Below, in pieces: positions 1 to 5,423 of a DNA stretch of 5,423 nt. The stretch is taken from assembly GCA_002363575.1 (NCBI GenBank), contig DEWI01000027.1, positions 1 through 5,423 of the forward strand, read 5' to 3'. Position numbers and translations under genes: made by a program. Positions within the stretch are counted from its first letter, which is position 1; each line of letters starts with the position of its first letter. The notes below the pieces were generated by a model that saw only the letters and a list, made by a program, of their open reading frames with translations, was not told where the DNA came from and did no database searches. The DNA comes from Verrucomicrobia bacterium UBA3214. GTDB lineage: Bacteria > Verrucomicrobiota > Kiritimatiellia > RFP12 > UBA1067.

Positions 1-80
1 GCACGGACGTAGGACGCGGCCTTGCCGCTTCCGTCCGTGTTCGTGGTGAAAATAAAATCTATGAACGATTGCCTGAGCAC
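1..80 (-). CDS. N-terminal fragment of an unidentified protein, cut by the left window edge
   Basis: Translating the minus strand from a GTG at 78-80 gives about 26 codons running off the left edge, ending in TTNTDGSGKAASYVRA. The composition looks like real protein, and the other two minus-strand frames here do not. The DGSGKA-SYVRA phrase reminds me of N termini of some HNH-type nucleases, but this is recollection only and the fragment is too short to name. The open frame continues upstream to a stop near 160 with no ATG, so GTG is the only usual start codon in it. A perfect extended -10 box lies 9 nt upstream of the GTG, which supports a start here and implies a nearly leaderless mRNA. Alternatives are a frameshifted ATG start at 91 (stops after ten codons), or a decayed gene end. 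Confidence 0.45.
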   Translation of the reverse strand, partial: MLRQSFIDFIFTTNTDGSGKAASYVR

Positions 81-89
81 CTTAGCAAC

Positions 90-98
90 ATTATACCA
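90..98 (-). promoter_or_regulatory. Extended -10 promoter element for the left-edge gene
   Basis: On the minus strand the sequence reads TGG-TATAAT, a perfect TGn-TATAAT extended -10 element, preceded by a T-run and AT-rich DNA (about 97-180). No good -35 hexamer is found at 16-18 nt spacing (the best is CATCCA), which is usual for extended -10 promoters. Only 9 nt separate TATAAT from the GTG at 80, so transcription would begin at or just before the start codon. Confidence 0.5.
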
Positions 99-359
99 AA
101 AATAGTGTATGCTGGATGAGATGTCATTGGAAAAAATTCGTATTGGAATTTTCTTAAAATATCAATTTTAGTCTCAGTTCGGAGAGAGTAGCCTGCGGTC
201 GGGAACGCAGGAAATATCGCAATGTCAAGATGGAAACACGGCAGCTGGACAAACGGAAGTTGATTTCAGGCCAGCGCCAGAGCAACAAAAGTTGCGCGGG
301 GAAGCGAAAGAAAGGCCTCCCCAAGACAAGCCAGCATGCGTCTAGTGGCAGCTGCTCTT
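99..359. other. Intergenic stretch without a supported gene
   Basis: About 97-180 is AT-rich and probably the upstream part of the promoter at 90-98. A small hairpin lies at 192-211 (CCTGCG/CGCAGG, 8-nt loop) without a T-tail. Two short open frames exist: a 45-codon plus-strand frame (230-367), basic and ending inside the repeat array, and a 23-codon hydrophobic minus-strand frame (266-337). Neither has a clear ribosome site or a recognisable product. I do not recognise a structured RNA such as tmRNA, 6S or RNase P RNA. Confidence 0.5.
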
Positions 360-484
360 GCGACTAGGGTCGCTTAGAGGGGCGACGAGGGTCGGTTGGC
401 GGGGCGACGAGGGTCGGTTGGCGGGGCGACTGGGGTCGCTTGGCGGGGCGACTGGAGTCGCCGGACGGCGCGACTGGGGTCGCC
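360..484. repeat. 22-bp tandem repeat array, about 5.7 copies
   Basis: Units begin with GCGAC at 360, 382, 404, 426, 448 and 470, exactly 22 bp apart. The sixth is truncated after 15 bp. Each unit is a 14-bp hairpin-like core (GCGAC, four bases TAGG/GAGG/TGGG/TGGA, then GTCGC) followed by an 8-bp linker such as TTGGCGGG. Units 1, 4, 5 and 6 have a perfect 5-bp inverted repeat. In units 2 and 3, which are identical, the last base is G, leaving 4 bp. There are no unique spacers, so this is not CRISPR. Because 22 is not a multiple of 3 and the frames are broken by stops, the array does not look coding. It lies about 205 bp beyond the hydrolase stop and about 260 bp upstream of the left promoter. 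Confidence 0.93.
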
Positions 485-506
485 ACGGATCACCACCTAG
501 GGCGAC
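479..506. repeat. Inverted repeat at the right end of the array
   Basis: GTCGCC at 479-484 is matched by GGCGAC at 501-506, its exact reverse complement, with 16 bp between. The left half belongs to the last unit of the array. The right half is a lone GCGAC out of the 22-bp register, possibly a decayed unit. Confidence 0.45.
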
Positions 507-553
507 ATAACCACGCATTCATGGCGCGTAATCTGGCTCTAGTGCGGGTTATG
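506..553. repeat. Imperfect inverted repeat with a 25-nt loop
   Basis: CATAACC and CGCA (506-512, 514-517) pair with TGCG and GGTTATG (543-553), giving 11 base pairs with one unpaired A at 513. No T-run follows on either strand, so a terminator is not supported. It may be chance. The rest of 485-688 holds no gene that I can support. The only longer frame there runs plus-strand from 593 into the 3' end of the hydrolase gene and looks like an antisense shadow. Confidence 0.3.
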
Positions 554-688
554 AATCCAAGCGCCGGGCGGATTGAGGGAGGAACGGACTAGATGCGGTG
601 TTTCTCGCAGGATTGGCGCGAACAGGCACGATACGGCGAACGGTTTGGGCGCGAAGCTAACGAGGAGCGCAAAAGCAAGCGTCTGGCG

Positions 689-1804
689 CTAGGCGCGCTT
701 CCACCACATCTCGCAGTCAGGCGGAGCATCAAAAAGGATCGGGCGACCGATTGGCTGGGCCGCCAGCTTCCAAGAATATGCGGGGGCGAGCGCCGCGAGC
801 GCATCCATCGGCTCGTTCCAGCGATGGTCAGAAAGCGCGAATTTTGAATTATGGATCGGTACGAGGAAACGCGCGCGCAGAAGTTCGGCCGCTGCGGCGG
901 TCTCCGGCGGGTGGGAATGGACGCTCGGCCAGCGGACGTTGTACTGGCCGTTTTCCATGAAAGCGAAATCGAACGGCGCGAAGCGCCTGGCGATTTCCGC
1001 GAAATGGCGTCCCCAACCGCCATCGCCGGAGAAAAAGACGGCGCGCTTGCTCGAGCGAAGCGCGAACCCTCCCCAAAGGGTGCCGTTCATGCGGGAGAGA
1101 CGGCCGGAAAAATGTCTGGCGGGCGTAATCGCCCAATGCAGATTGGCGATATCGAATTCATCGAACCAATCGCCCTCGAAGATTCTATCGGGCGGCATTC
1201 CCCACTGTTCGAGATATTCGCCTACGCCGAGAGGGCAGACGGCATGCTTCACGCGCGGTATCAGCGCATGCACCGTGGGATAATCGAGATGATCCCAATG
1301 ATCGTGCGAAATCGCGAGAATATCGATATCCGGGAGATCGCCGGGCGCGAAAGCCGCGCTAGCGCGAAACGCGCGATTGACAAACGGCAGCGGCGAAGCG
1401 TACGGCGAAAACACGGGGTCGAAAACGACATTCACGCCGTCGAGGCGGAGAAAAACGCTGGAATGCCCGAGCCAAACCGCGCAATCGCCGCCGGCCGACA
1501 GCGCGGCGAAATCCGGTTTCACGATTTCAAGGGGCGCGGGCGGAGAAAGCGCCGTCTTGTCGGCGAAAAGGAACTTCCACCAAATCTTCAATCTGTTTTC
1601 GCGGAATTGCGCCCGCGGATGGGCGAAAGGCTCGGCGTTCCTGAAACAGCCGTTCTTCCAGTTGGGGGAAGCGAGAATGCGCGCGCGCCGCGCCGCTGAC
1701 GGCGGGCGCCCGAATTGCGCAGTATTCAAGAACGCCGCGCCGCCGCCGCCGGCGGCGGCGGCGGCAGCGCAAGAGCCGAGAATGAATCTTCGCCGCGTCG
1801 TCAT
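689..1804 (-). CDS. Tat-exported metallo-beta-lactamase-fold hydrolase (NAPE-PLD/UlaG-like, COG2220 type)
   Basis: The product (371 aa) looks like a metal-dependent hydrolase of the NAPE-PLD/UlaG branch. After residue 110 come VWLGHSS (110-116), the metal motif SHDHWDH (166-172, HxHxDH), PARHFSGR with H231, NGTLWGGF (240-247), FSGDGGWG with D261, RWPSVHSHPPE (291-301) and PIHNSKFALSDHRWNEP with H318, so all expected metal ligands are present. Family members cleave phosphodiester, lactone or similar bonds; the substrate cannot be told. The start at 1804 places TRRRFIL at residues 3-9, a good twin-arginine motif, before an Ala/Gly-rich h-region, so export to the periplasm as a folded, metal-loaded protein is likely. 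An in-frame ATG at 1828 would only lengthen the n-region; a still longer form from 2008 would overlap queA and is unlikely. Neither start has a clear Shine-Dalgarno site. The gene follows queA by 50 bp and is probably cotranscribed. Confidence 0.88.
   Translation of the reverse strand: MTTRRRFILGSCAAAAAAGGGGAAFLNTAQFGRPPSAARRARILASPNWKNGCFRNAEPFAHPRAQFRENRLKIWWKFLFADKTALSPPAPLEIVKPDFAALSAGGDCAVWLGHSSVFLRLDGVNVVFDPVFSPYASPLPFVNRAFRASAAFAPGDLPDIDILAISHDHWDHLDYPTVHALIPRVKHAVCPLGVGEYLEQWGMPPDRIFEGDWFDEFDIANLHWAITPARHFSGRLSRMNGTLWGGFALRSSKRAVFFSGDGGWGRHFAEIARRFAPFDFAFMENGQYNVRWPSVHSHPPETAAAAELLRARFLVPIHNSKFALSDHRWNEPMDALAALAPAYSWKLAAQPIGRPILFDAPPDCEMWWKRA
1738..1763. repeat. 26-bp perfect GCC/GGC palindrome within the Tat signal coding region
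   Basis: Four GCC followed by five GGC triplets at 1739-1765 form a perfect palindrome centred at 1750/1751, extended one base on each side. On the coding strand they encode part of the Ala6-Gly4 run at residues 13-22 of the hydrolase. The RNA could fold into a strong GC hairpin about 40 nt after the start codon. Triplet runs of this kind are prone to slippage. Confidence 0.85.
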
Positions 1805-1854
1805 GGCAAACCCATCGTGACTGCGCATGGCACCGCAGGCGCAAAGCCGGATCC

Positions 1855-2910
1855 TCAGACAATCAGCATGCAATCGCCGTACGAGAAGAAACGGTAGTTC
1901 GCGCGCACGGCCATTGCGTACGCGCAAAGCATCCGCTCCCGTCCGGCGAGCGCCGAAACCATCATCAACAGCGTGGATTTCGGGAGATGAAAATTCGTGA
2001 GCATGCAATCCGTCGCCTTGAAGTCGAAAGGAGGATATATGAATATATCGCTCGCGCCGCTACCTGCGACGATTTTGCCGTCATTCGCAGCCGCCACCGT
2101 CTCGAGAGTCCTCACGGTGGTGGAGCCGCAGCAGAAGACGCGGCCGCCCCGCGCCTTGCATGCGTTGATTGCGTCAGCCGTTTCCAGGGGAATCGAAAAC
2201 GCCTCGAAATCCATGTGGTGGTCTTCGATATTCTCCGTCTTGACGGGGCGGAAAGTGCCTGGGCCGACATGGAGCGTGACGGCGACGCGCTGCACACCTT
2301 TGGCGTCGAGCGCCGCAAAGATCTCCGGCGTGAAATGCAAACCCGCCGTAGGAGCGGCGACGGAGCCGACATTGCGCGCGTATATGGTCTGGTAGCGTTC
2401 GCGATCGGCCTTTTCTTCTTCGAGGGTGCCTTCGCGCTTCACGTACGGCGGGACGGGCGTGCGGCCGAATTCGTCGAGAAGCTCCATCAAGGGGCGGGAG
2501 GACGAGAATTCCACGCGCCACATCCCTATTCCTTCGAGGGGCTTTACGAGCTTCGCGGTCAATTCGCCCGCCGGGCCGAACTTCGCAATCTGCCCTTCGC
2601 GGCACTTCCGCCCGGAGCCTATGATGCACCGCCAGTCGCCAGAATCCGGGAGCGCGGCCACGAGAAGGATTTCGACCTGGCCGTGCGTATCGGGCCACTC
2701 GCCGATGATGCGCGCAGGGAAAACTTTCGTGTCGTTTACGACCAGCAAATCGTTTGGCTCGATATATTCGACTATATCGCCGATATGGCGATGCTCCAGC
2801 ACGCCAGTGGCGCGATGGAGCACCATCATCTTCTCGGTTCCCCTCCGCTCGACGGGATGCTGGGCTATAAGCCGCTCGGGGAGCGGATACCAGAACAATG
2901 AAGCCCTCAT
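1855..2910 (-). CDS. queA: S-adenosylmethionine:tRNA ribosyltransferase-isomerase
   Basis: QueA transfers and isomerises the ribosyl part of S-adenosylmethionine onto preQ1 at the wobble position of tRNAs with GUN anticodons, giving epoxyqueuosine in the cytoplasm. At 351 aa it has normal family length and the motifs in order: LPERLIAQHP (10-19), NDLLVVNDTKVFPAR (53-67), GRTPVPPYVKR (149-159), RYQTIYA (172-178), VAAPTAGLHFTPE (184-196), LHVGPGTFRPV (213-223), GSTTVRTLE (262-270), TNFHLPKSTLLMMVSA (305-320) and YRFFSYGDCMLI (339-350). Small departures are HHMDFEAF at 231-238, where HxMHxE is usual, and GDCMLI for GDAMLI. The ATG at 2910 puts the first motif at the right distance from the N terminus. 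No Shine-Dalgarno sequence precedes it. It lies 137 bp after rpoC with a terminator-like hairpin between, so it probably has its own promoter. The exported hydrolase follows 50 bp downstream. Confidence 0.97.
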   Translation of the reverse strand: MRASLFWYPLPERLIAQHPVERRGTEKMMVLHRATGVLEHRHIGDIVEYIEPNDLLVVNDTKVFPARIIGEWPDTHGQVEILLVAALPDSGDWRCIIGSGRKCREGQIAKFGPAGELTAKLVKPLEGIGMWRVEFSSSRPLMELLDEFGRTPVPPYVKREGTLEEEKADRERYQTIYARNVGSVAAPTAGLHFTPEIFAALDAKGVQRVAVTLHVGPGTFRPVKTENIEDHHMDFEAFSIPLETADAINACKARGGRVFCCGSTTVRTLETVAAANDGKIVAGSGASDIFIYPPFDFKATDCMLTNFHLPKSTLLMMVSALAGRERMLCAYAMAVRANYRFFSYGDCMLIV

Positions 2911-2916
2911 CGGTAT

Positions 2917-2922
2917 ATTGTA
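2917..2922 (-). promoter_or_regulatory. Possible -10 box for queA, very close to the ATG
   Basis: The minus strand reads TACAAT (overlapping AATAATACAATATA) only 6 nt before the queA ATG, in an AT-rich patch within GC-rich surroundings. A start 6-8 nt downstream would give a leaderless queA mRNA. No convincing -35 is seen at 16-18 nt, and the AT-rich patch could instead be an unstructured leader lacking a Shine-Dalgarno site. Confidence 0.3.
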
Positions 2923-2956
2923 TTATTGACGGCGCAAGAAGACGGGCGCGGCAACA

Positions 2957-3024
2957 TAAATGAAGAAGAGGGGGCTCGCCCGTGGCGCGGCGCAGACGCC
3001 GCGCCATACGGGCCGTCCACCCCC
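2957..3024 (-). terminator. Intrinsic terminator after rpoC
   Basis: On the minus strand, 23 nt after the rpoC stop, GGGGG (3020-3024) opens a compound hairpin. The core is a perfect 10-bp GC-rich stem, 2997-3006 with 2983-2992, and a TCTG loop. Five more pairs join 3009-3013 with 2978-2982 after a 2-nt bulge. An outer GGGGG/CCCCC stem (3020-3024 with 2970-2974) lies across an internal loop. The RNA then continues TCTTCTTCATTTA (2969-2957), with 8 T in 13. Placement right after the last gene of the usual rpoB-rpoC operon fits termination. The interrupted T-tract leaves room for partial readthrough into queA. Confidence 0.7.
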
Positions 3025-3047
3025 TTCTGCATTCGCATTGCACGTCC

Positions 3048-5423
3048 TCAGATGAGGTCGATAGTGCCGTCGTCGCTTTCGAAGGAATCGCCGGCGCTCC
3101 CGAAGCCCATGTCGTCGGAGGTGAGCATGTCGCCGCCGTCGGCGGAGACATCGCCGGTATCCTGGATGAGGACCGGTTCGGGGAGCGCGTCGTCGTCGTC
3201 GTTCTCCTCGCCGGGGATCGAGCCCTTCGTCGGGATTCCGTAAAGCTCCTCGTGGCGCTTGCGCTGCTCTTCGCGAAGCTTCTCCATTTCCGCGTCGGAA
3301 ATCGTCTCGCAAAGCGGGACGAGCTTGAGATAGCGGTGGAGCGGGAAGCCGGTGCCGCCGGGGATGAGGTGGCCGAGGATGACATTCTCCTTGAAGCCGC
3401 GCAATTCGTCAACCCTGCCCATCGTGGCAGCTTCGGTGAGCACGCGCGTCGTATCCTGGAAGGACGCGGCGGAGATGAAGGAGTCGGTTTCGAGAGCCGC
3501 CTTGGTGATGCCGAGGAGCGCGGGCTGCGCTTCGGCCGGGCGGCGACCTTCTTCCATCATCTGCTCGTTGACCTTGAGGAAGGTCTGGCGCGTGACCTGT
3601 TCGCCCCAGAGGAAGTCCGTATCGCCCGGATTCGTGATCCTGACCTTGCGGAGCATCTGGCGCACGATAATCTCGATGTGCTTGTCGTTGATTTCGACGC
3701 CCTGGAGACGATAGACCTGCTGGACTTCGTTGACGAGATACTTCTCCAGCTCCTGCGGGCCGGACACCTCAAGAATCTCCTGCGGGATGATAGGTCCTTC
3801 GGTGAGCTGCTGGCCCTTCTTGACGCGGTCGCCCTTGAAGACGACGATCTGCTTGCCCATCGGAATGTGGTGTTCCTCGACAAGGCCCGTGACCTCGTCC
3901 ACGACCTTGACGCAGCGCTTGCCGCGCACGTTCGGCCCAAACTCGATGACGCCCTCGATCTTCGCAATCTCGGCCGCATCCTTGGGCTGCCGTGCTTCGA
4001 AAAGCTCGGCGACGCGCGGAAGACCGCCGGTAATGTCGCGCGTCTTGGCGGCCTCGCGCGGAGTCTTCGCGAGCAGCATGCCCGGCGTAGCCTTCGCGCC
4101 GTCGCGCACCATGACGATGGCGCCAGTGGGAATATCGTGGGAATCGACGATGCGGTGGCCGTCGGCGGTGTCCTCGACGATATCAATGCGCGGATGCAGG
4201 TTGGATTCGCCGGAGGAGAGCACGACGAGCGTCTTGGCGCCTGTCGCGCGGTCGGTCTCCGTCTTCACGGAAACATCTTCCTCGAAATCGACGAAGACGA
4301 TGGAACCGGCGGATTCGGAAAGCACGGGGACGGAGTGAGGATCCCAGACGGCGACCTTCTGGCCCTTCTTCACGCTCGCGCCGTCCTCGACGAGAAGCGT
4401 CGTGCCCATCTGCAACTGGTAGGTGTCCTTCGTGCCGTCGGGAGCGTGGATTTCGAGCGCGCCGTTCTTGTTGAGGACGACTTCCTGGCCTTCGTCGTTG
4501 CGCACCTTGCGGACATCGACGTAGCGCGCGACGCCGTCGGACTTGAGAACGATTTCCGGGACTTTCGCGGTCGCGGACGCCGTGCCGCCGATGTGGAAGG
4601 TACGCATCGTGAGCTGCGTGCCGGGCTCGCCGATGGACTGCGCGGCGATGATGCCGACGGCGGTGCCGATCTCGACTTCGCGGCCCGTGGAAAGGTCGCG
4701 GCCGTAGCACTTTGCGCACATGCCGTGCTCCGCGTCGCACGTCAGGCCGGAGCGAATCCATATCGACTCCACGCCAAGGGAATTGATCTTCGCGGCGGCT
4801 TCTTCGTCGATGATTTCGTTGGCGCGGACGATGACGTCGAGCGTCTTGGGCGCGAGCACGTCATAGAGCGCGGTGCGCCCGAGCACGCGGTCGCCGAGCG
4901 AGACCTTGACTTCGTCGCCCTCGACGATCGCCTCGACTTCGATGCCGTTGACGGTGTTGCAGTCTTCCTGCGTGATGATGACGTCCTGCGAGACATCGAC
5001 GAGCTTGCGCGTCAGGTAGCCGGCGTCTGCAGTCTTGAGGGCGGTATCCGCCAGGCCCTTGCGGGCGCCGTGCGAAGAAATGAAGTACTCGAGGACGGAG
5101 AGGCCTTCGCGGAACGACGCGGTAATCGGGCGTTCGATGATATCGCCCGACGGATTGGACATGAGGCCGCGCATGCCGGCGAGCTGTCGAATCTGGAGTT
5201 TGGAGCCGCGGGCCTTGGAATCCGCGAACATGTAAACCGGGTTCAGCTCGGTGGGATTGGGATTCTCCGGCGAGATGTTCTTGTCGATCGTCTTGTAGAG
5301 CGACTCGCCGATCTTTTCCGTCGTCGCCGCCCAGATATCGACGATCTTGTTGTGGCGCTCGCCTTCGGTGATGATACCCTGCTGGAACTGCGCCTGGACC
5401 TTGTCGGCCTCGTCGCGGGCGCG
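3048..5423 (-). CDS. rpoC: DNA-directed RNA polymerase beta-prime subunit, C-terminal part (5' end outside the window)
   Basis: The frame is open from the window edge to the TGA at 3048-3050, giving 791 codons of the catalytic large subunit of RNA polymerase. With residue 1 at base 5423, the order is: [16 protein letters not shown] (near 16-34), bridge helix [20 protein letters not shown] (67-86), [20 protein letters not shown], the zinc site formed by C155 (EDCNT) and C229, C236 and C239 ([14 protein letters not shown]), trigger-loop start [11 protein letters not shown] (270-280), an insertion of about 180 residues matching E. coli SI3 in place, then [18 protein letters not shown] (461-478), [19 protein letters not shown] (648-666) and [17 protein letters not shown] (676-692). 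The first in-frame ATG (5229-5231) is internal, not a start. Odd points are Lys70 in the bridge helix, where Gly is common, EDCNT for EDCGT, and a C-terminal tail of about 53 residues with 18 acidic and no basic residues. rpoB would be expected to the right. Confidence 0.98.
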   Translation of the reverse strand, partial: RARDEADKVQAQFQQGIITEGERHNKIVDIWAATTEKIGESLYKTIDKNISPENPNPTELNPVYMFADSKARGSKLQIRQLAGMRGLMSNPSGDIIERPITASFREGLSVLEYFISSHGARKGLADTALKTADAGYLTRKLVDVSQDVIITQEDCNTVNGIEVEAIVEGDEVKVSLGDRVLGRTALYDVLAPKTLDVIVRANEIIDEEAAAKINSLGVESIWIRSGLTCDAEHGMCAKCYGRDLSTGREVEIGTAVGIIAAQSIGEPGTQLTMRTFHIGGTASATAKVPEIVLKSDGVARYVDVRKVRNDEGQEVVLNKNGALEIHAPDGTKDTYQLQMGTTLLVEDGASVKKGQKVAVWDPHSVPVLSESAGSIVFVDFEEDVSVKTETDRATGAKTLVVLSSGESNLHPRIDIVEDTADGHRIVDSHDIPTGAIVMVRDGAKATPGMLLAKTPREAAKTRDITGGLPRVAELFEARQPKDAAEIAKIEGVIEFGPNVRGKRCVKVVDEVTGLVEEHHIPMGKQIVVFKGDRVKKGQQLTEGPIIPQEILEVSGPQELEKYLVNEVQQVYRLQGVEINDKHIEIIVRQMLRKVRITNPGDTDFLWGEQVTRQTFLKVNEQMMEEGRRPAEAQPALLGITKAALETDSFISAASFQDTTRVLTEAATMGRVDELRGFKENVILGHLIPGGTGFPLHRYLKLVPLCETISDAEMEKLREEQRKRHEELYGIPTKGSIPGEENDDDDALPEPVLIQDTGDVSADGGDMLTSDDMGFGSAGDSFESDDGTIDLI

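Noticed and set aside
1..40. Nested hairpin (2-9 with 32-39, 16-20 with 24-28) as a terminator
   Set aside because: It lies inside the probable coding fragment on the minus strand and has no T-tract on the plus strand.
223..228. Perfect TTGACA on the minus strand as a -35 box
   Set aside because: No -10 hexamer is found 16-18 nt downstream, and the TATAAT at 90-95 is far too distant.
230..367. 45-codon plus-strand frame
   Set aside because: It is short and very basic, has no ribosome site at proper spacing, and its stop comes from the first tandem repeat unit.
360..484. CRISPR array
   Set aside because: The 22-bp units are directly contiguous with no unique spacers and there are no cas genes nearby.
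593..847. 84-codon plus-strand frame at the 3' end of the hydrolase gene
   Set aside because: Most of it overlaps the hydrolase in antisense. There is no recognisable domain; the GGAGG-like sequence upstream is not enough support.
851..1699. 282-codon plus-strand open frame opposite the hydrolase
   Set aside because: It is antisense to a gene with a complete HxHxDH metal site. The composition (Arg, Glu, Gly, Ala) is typical of a shadow frame.
1768..1780. LGSC at residues 9-12 of the hydrolase as a lipobox
   Set aside because: The Cys comes directly after the twin arginines, before the hydrophobic region, so it is not placed for lipoprotein processing.
1987..2901. 304-codon plus-strand open frame opposite queA
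   Set aside because: It is fully antisense to a certain gene with all QueA motifs. Its Arg/Ala-rich product shows no family features and is a GC-rich shadow.

Overview
The window is a GC-rich (by eye) bacterial chromosomal segment in which every gene I can support lies on the minus strand. It reads right to left: the C-terminal part of rpoC (cut by the right edge), queA, a Tat-exported metallo-beta-lactamase-fold hydrolase, about 600 bases without a convincing gene, and the first codons of a further minus-strand gene cut by the left edge. RpoC carries a long insertion inside the trigger loop, aligned in position with SI3 of E. coli, which points to a diderm (Gram-negative) lineage. A PVC-type bacterium (Verrucomicrobiota, Kiritimatiellota or Lentisphaerota) is my guess from the general look of RpoC and QueA. 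That is inference only, since there is no rRNA here.

Right part (about 2911-5423): rpoC gives 791 codons of the beta-prime subunit, from just before the bridge helix to the stop. Strong hairpin sequence with a T-rich tail follows the stop and looks like the intrinsic terminator of the rpo operon. Middle (689-2910): queA, for tRNA queuosine synthesis, starts without a visible Shine-Dalgarno sequence and with a -10-like box almost touching its ATG. It is followed after about 50 bp by a NAPE-PLD/UlaG-like metal-dependent hydrolase with an N-terminal twin-arginine signal. These two probably form one transcript, though no functional link between them is evident.

Left part (1-688): a 22-bp tandem repeat with almost six copies (360-484) sits in the gene-poor stretch. 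Each unit holds a small inverted repeat and two G-runs. Further left are an AT-rich stretch, a perfect extended -10 promoter and the start of a gene that leaves the window. The window is mostly ordinary housekeeping sequence. The parts that deserve a second look are the repeat array, the near-leaderless start layouts, the GCC/GGC palindrome inside the Tat signal, and the altered bridge helix and acidic tail of RpoC. I see no evidence for a complete new multi-gene system.
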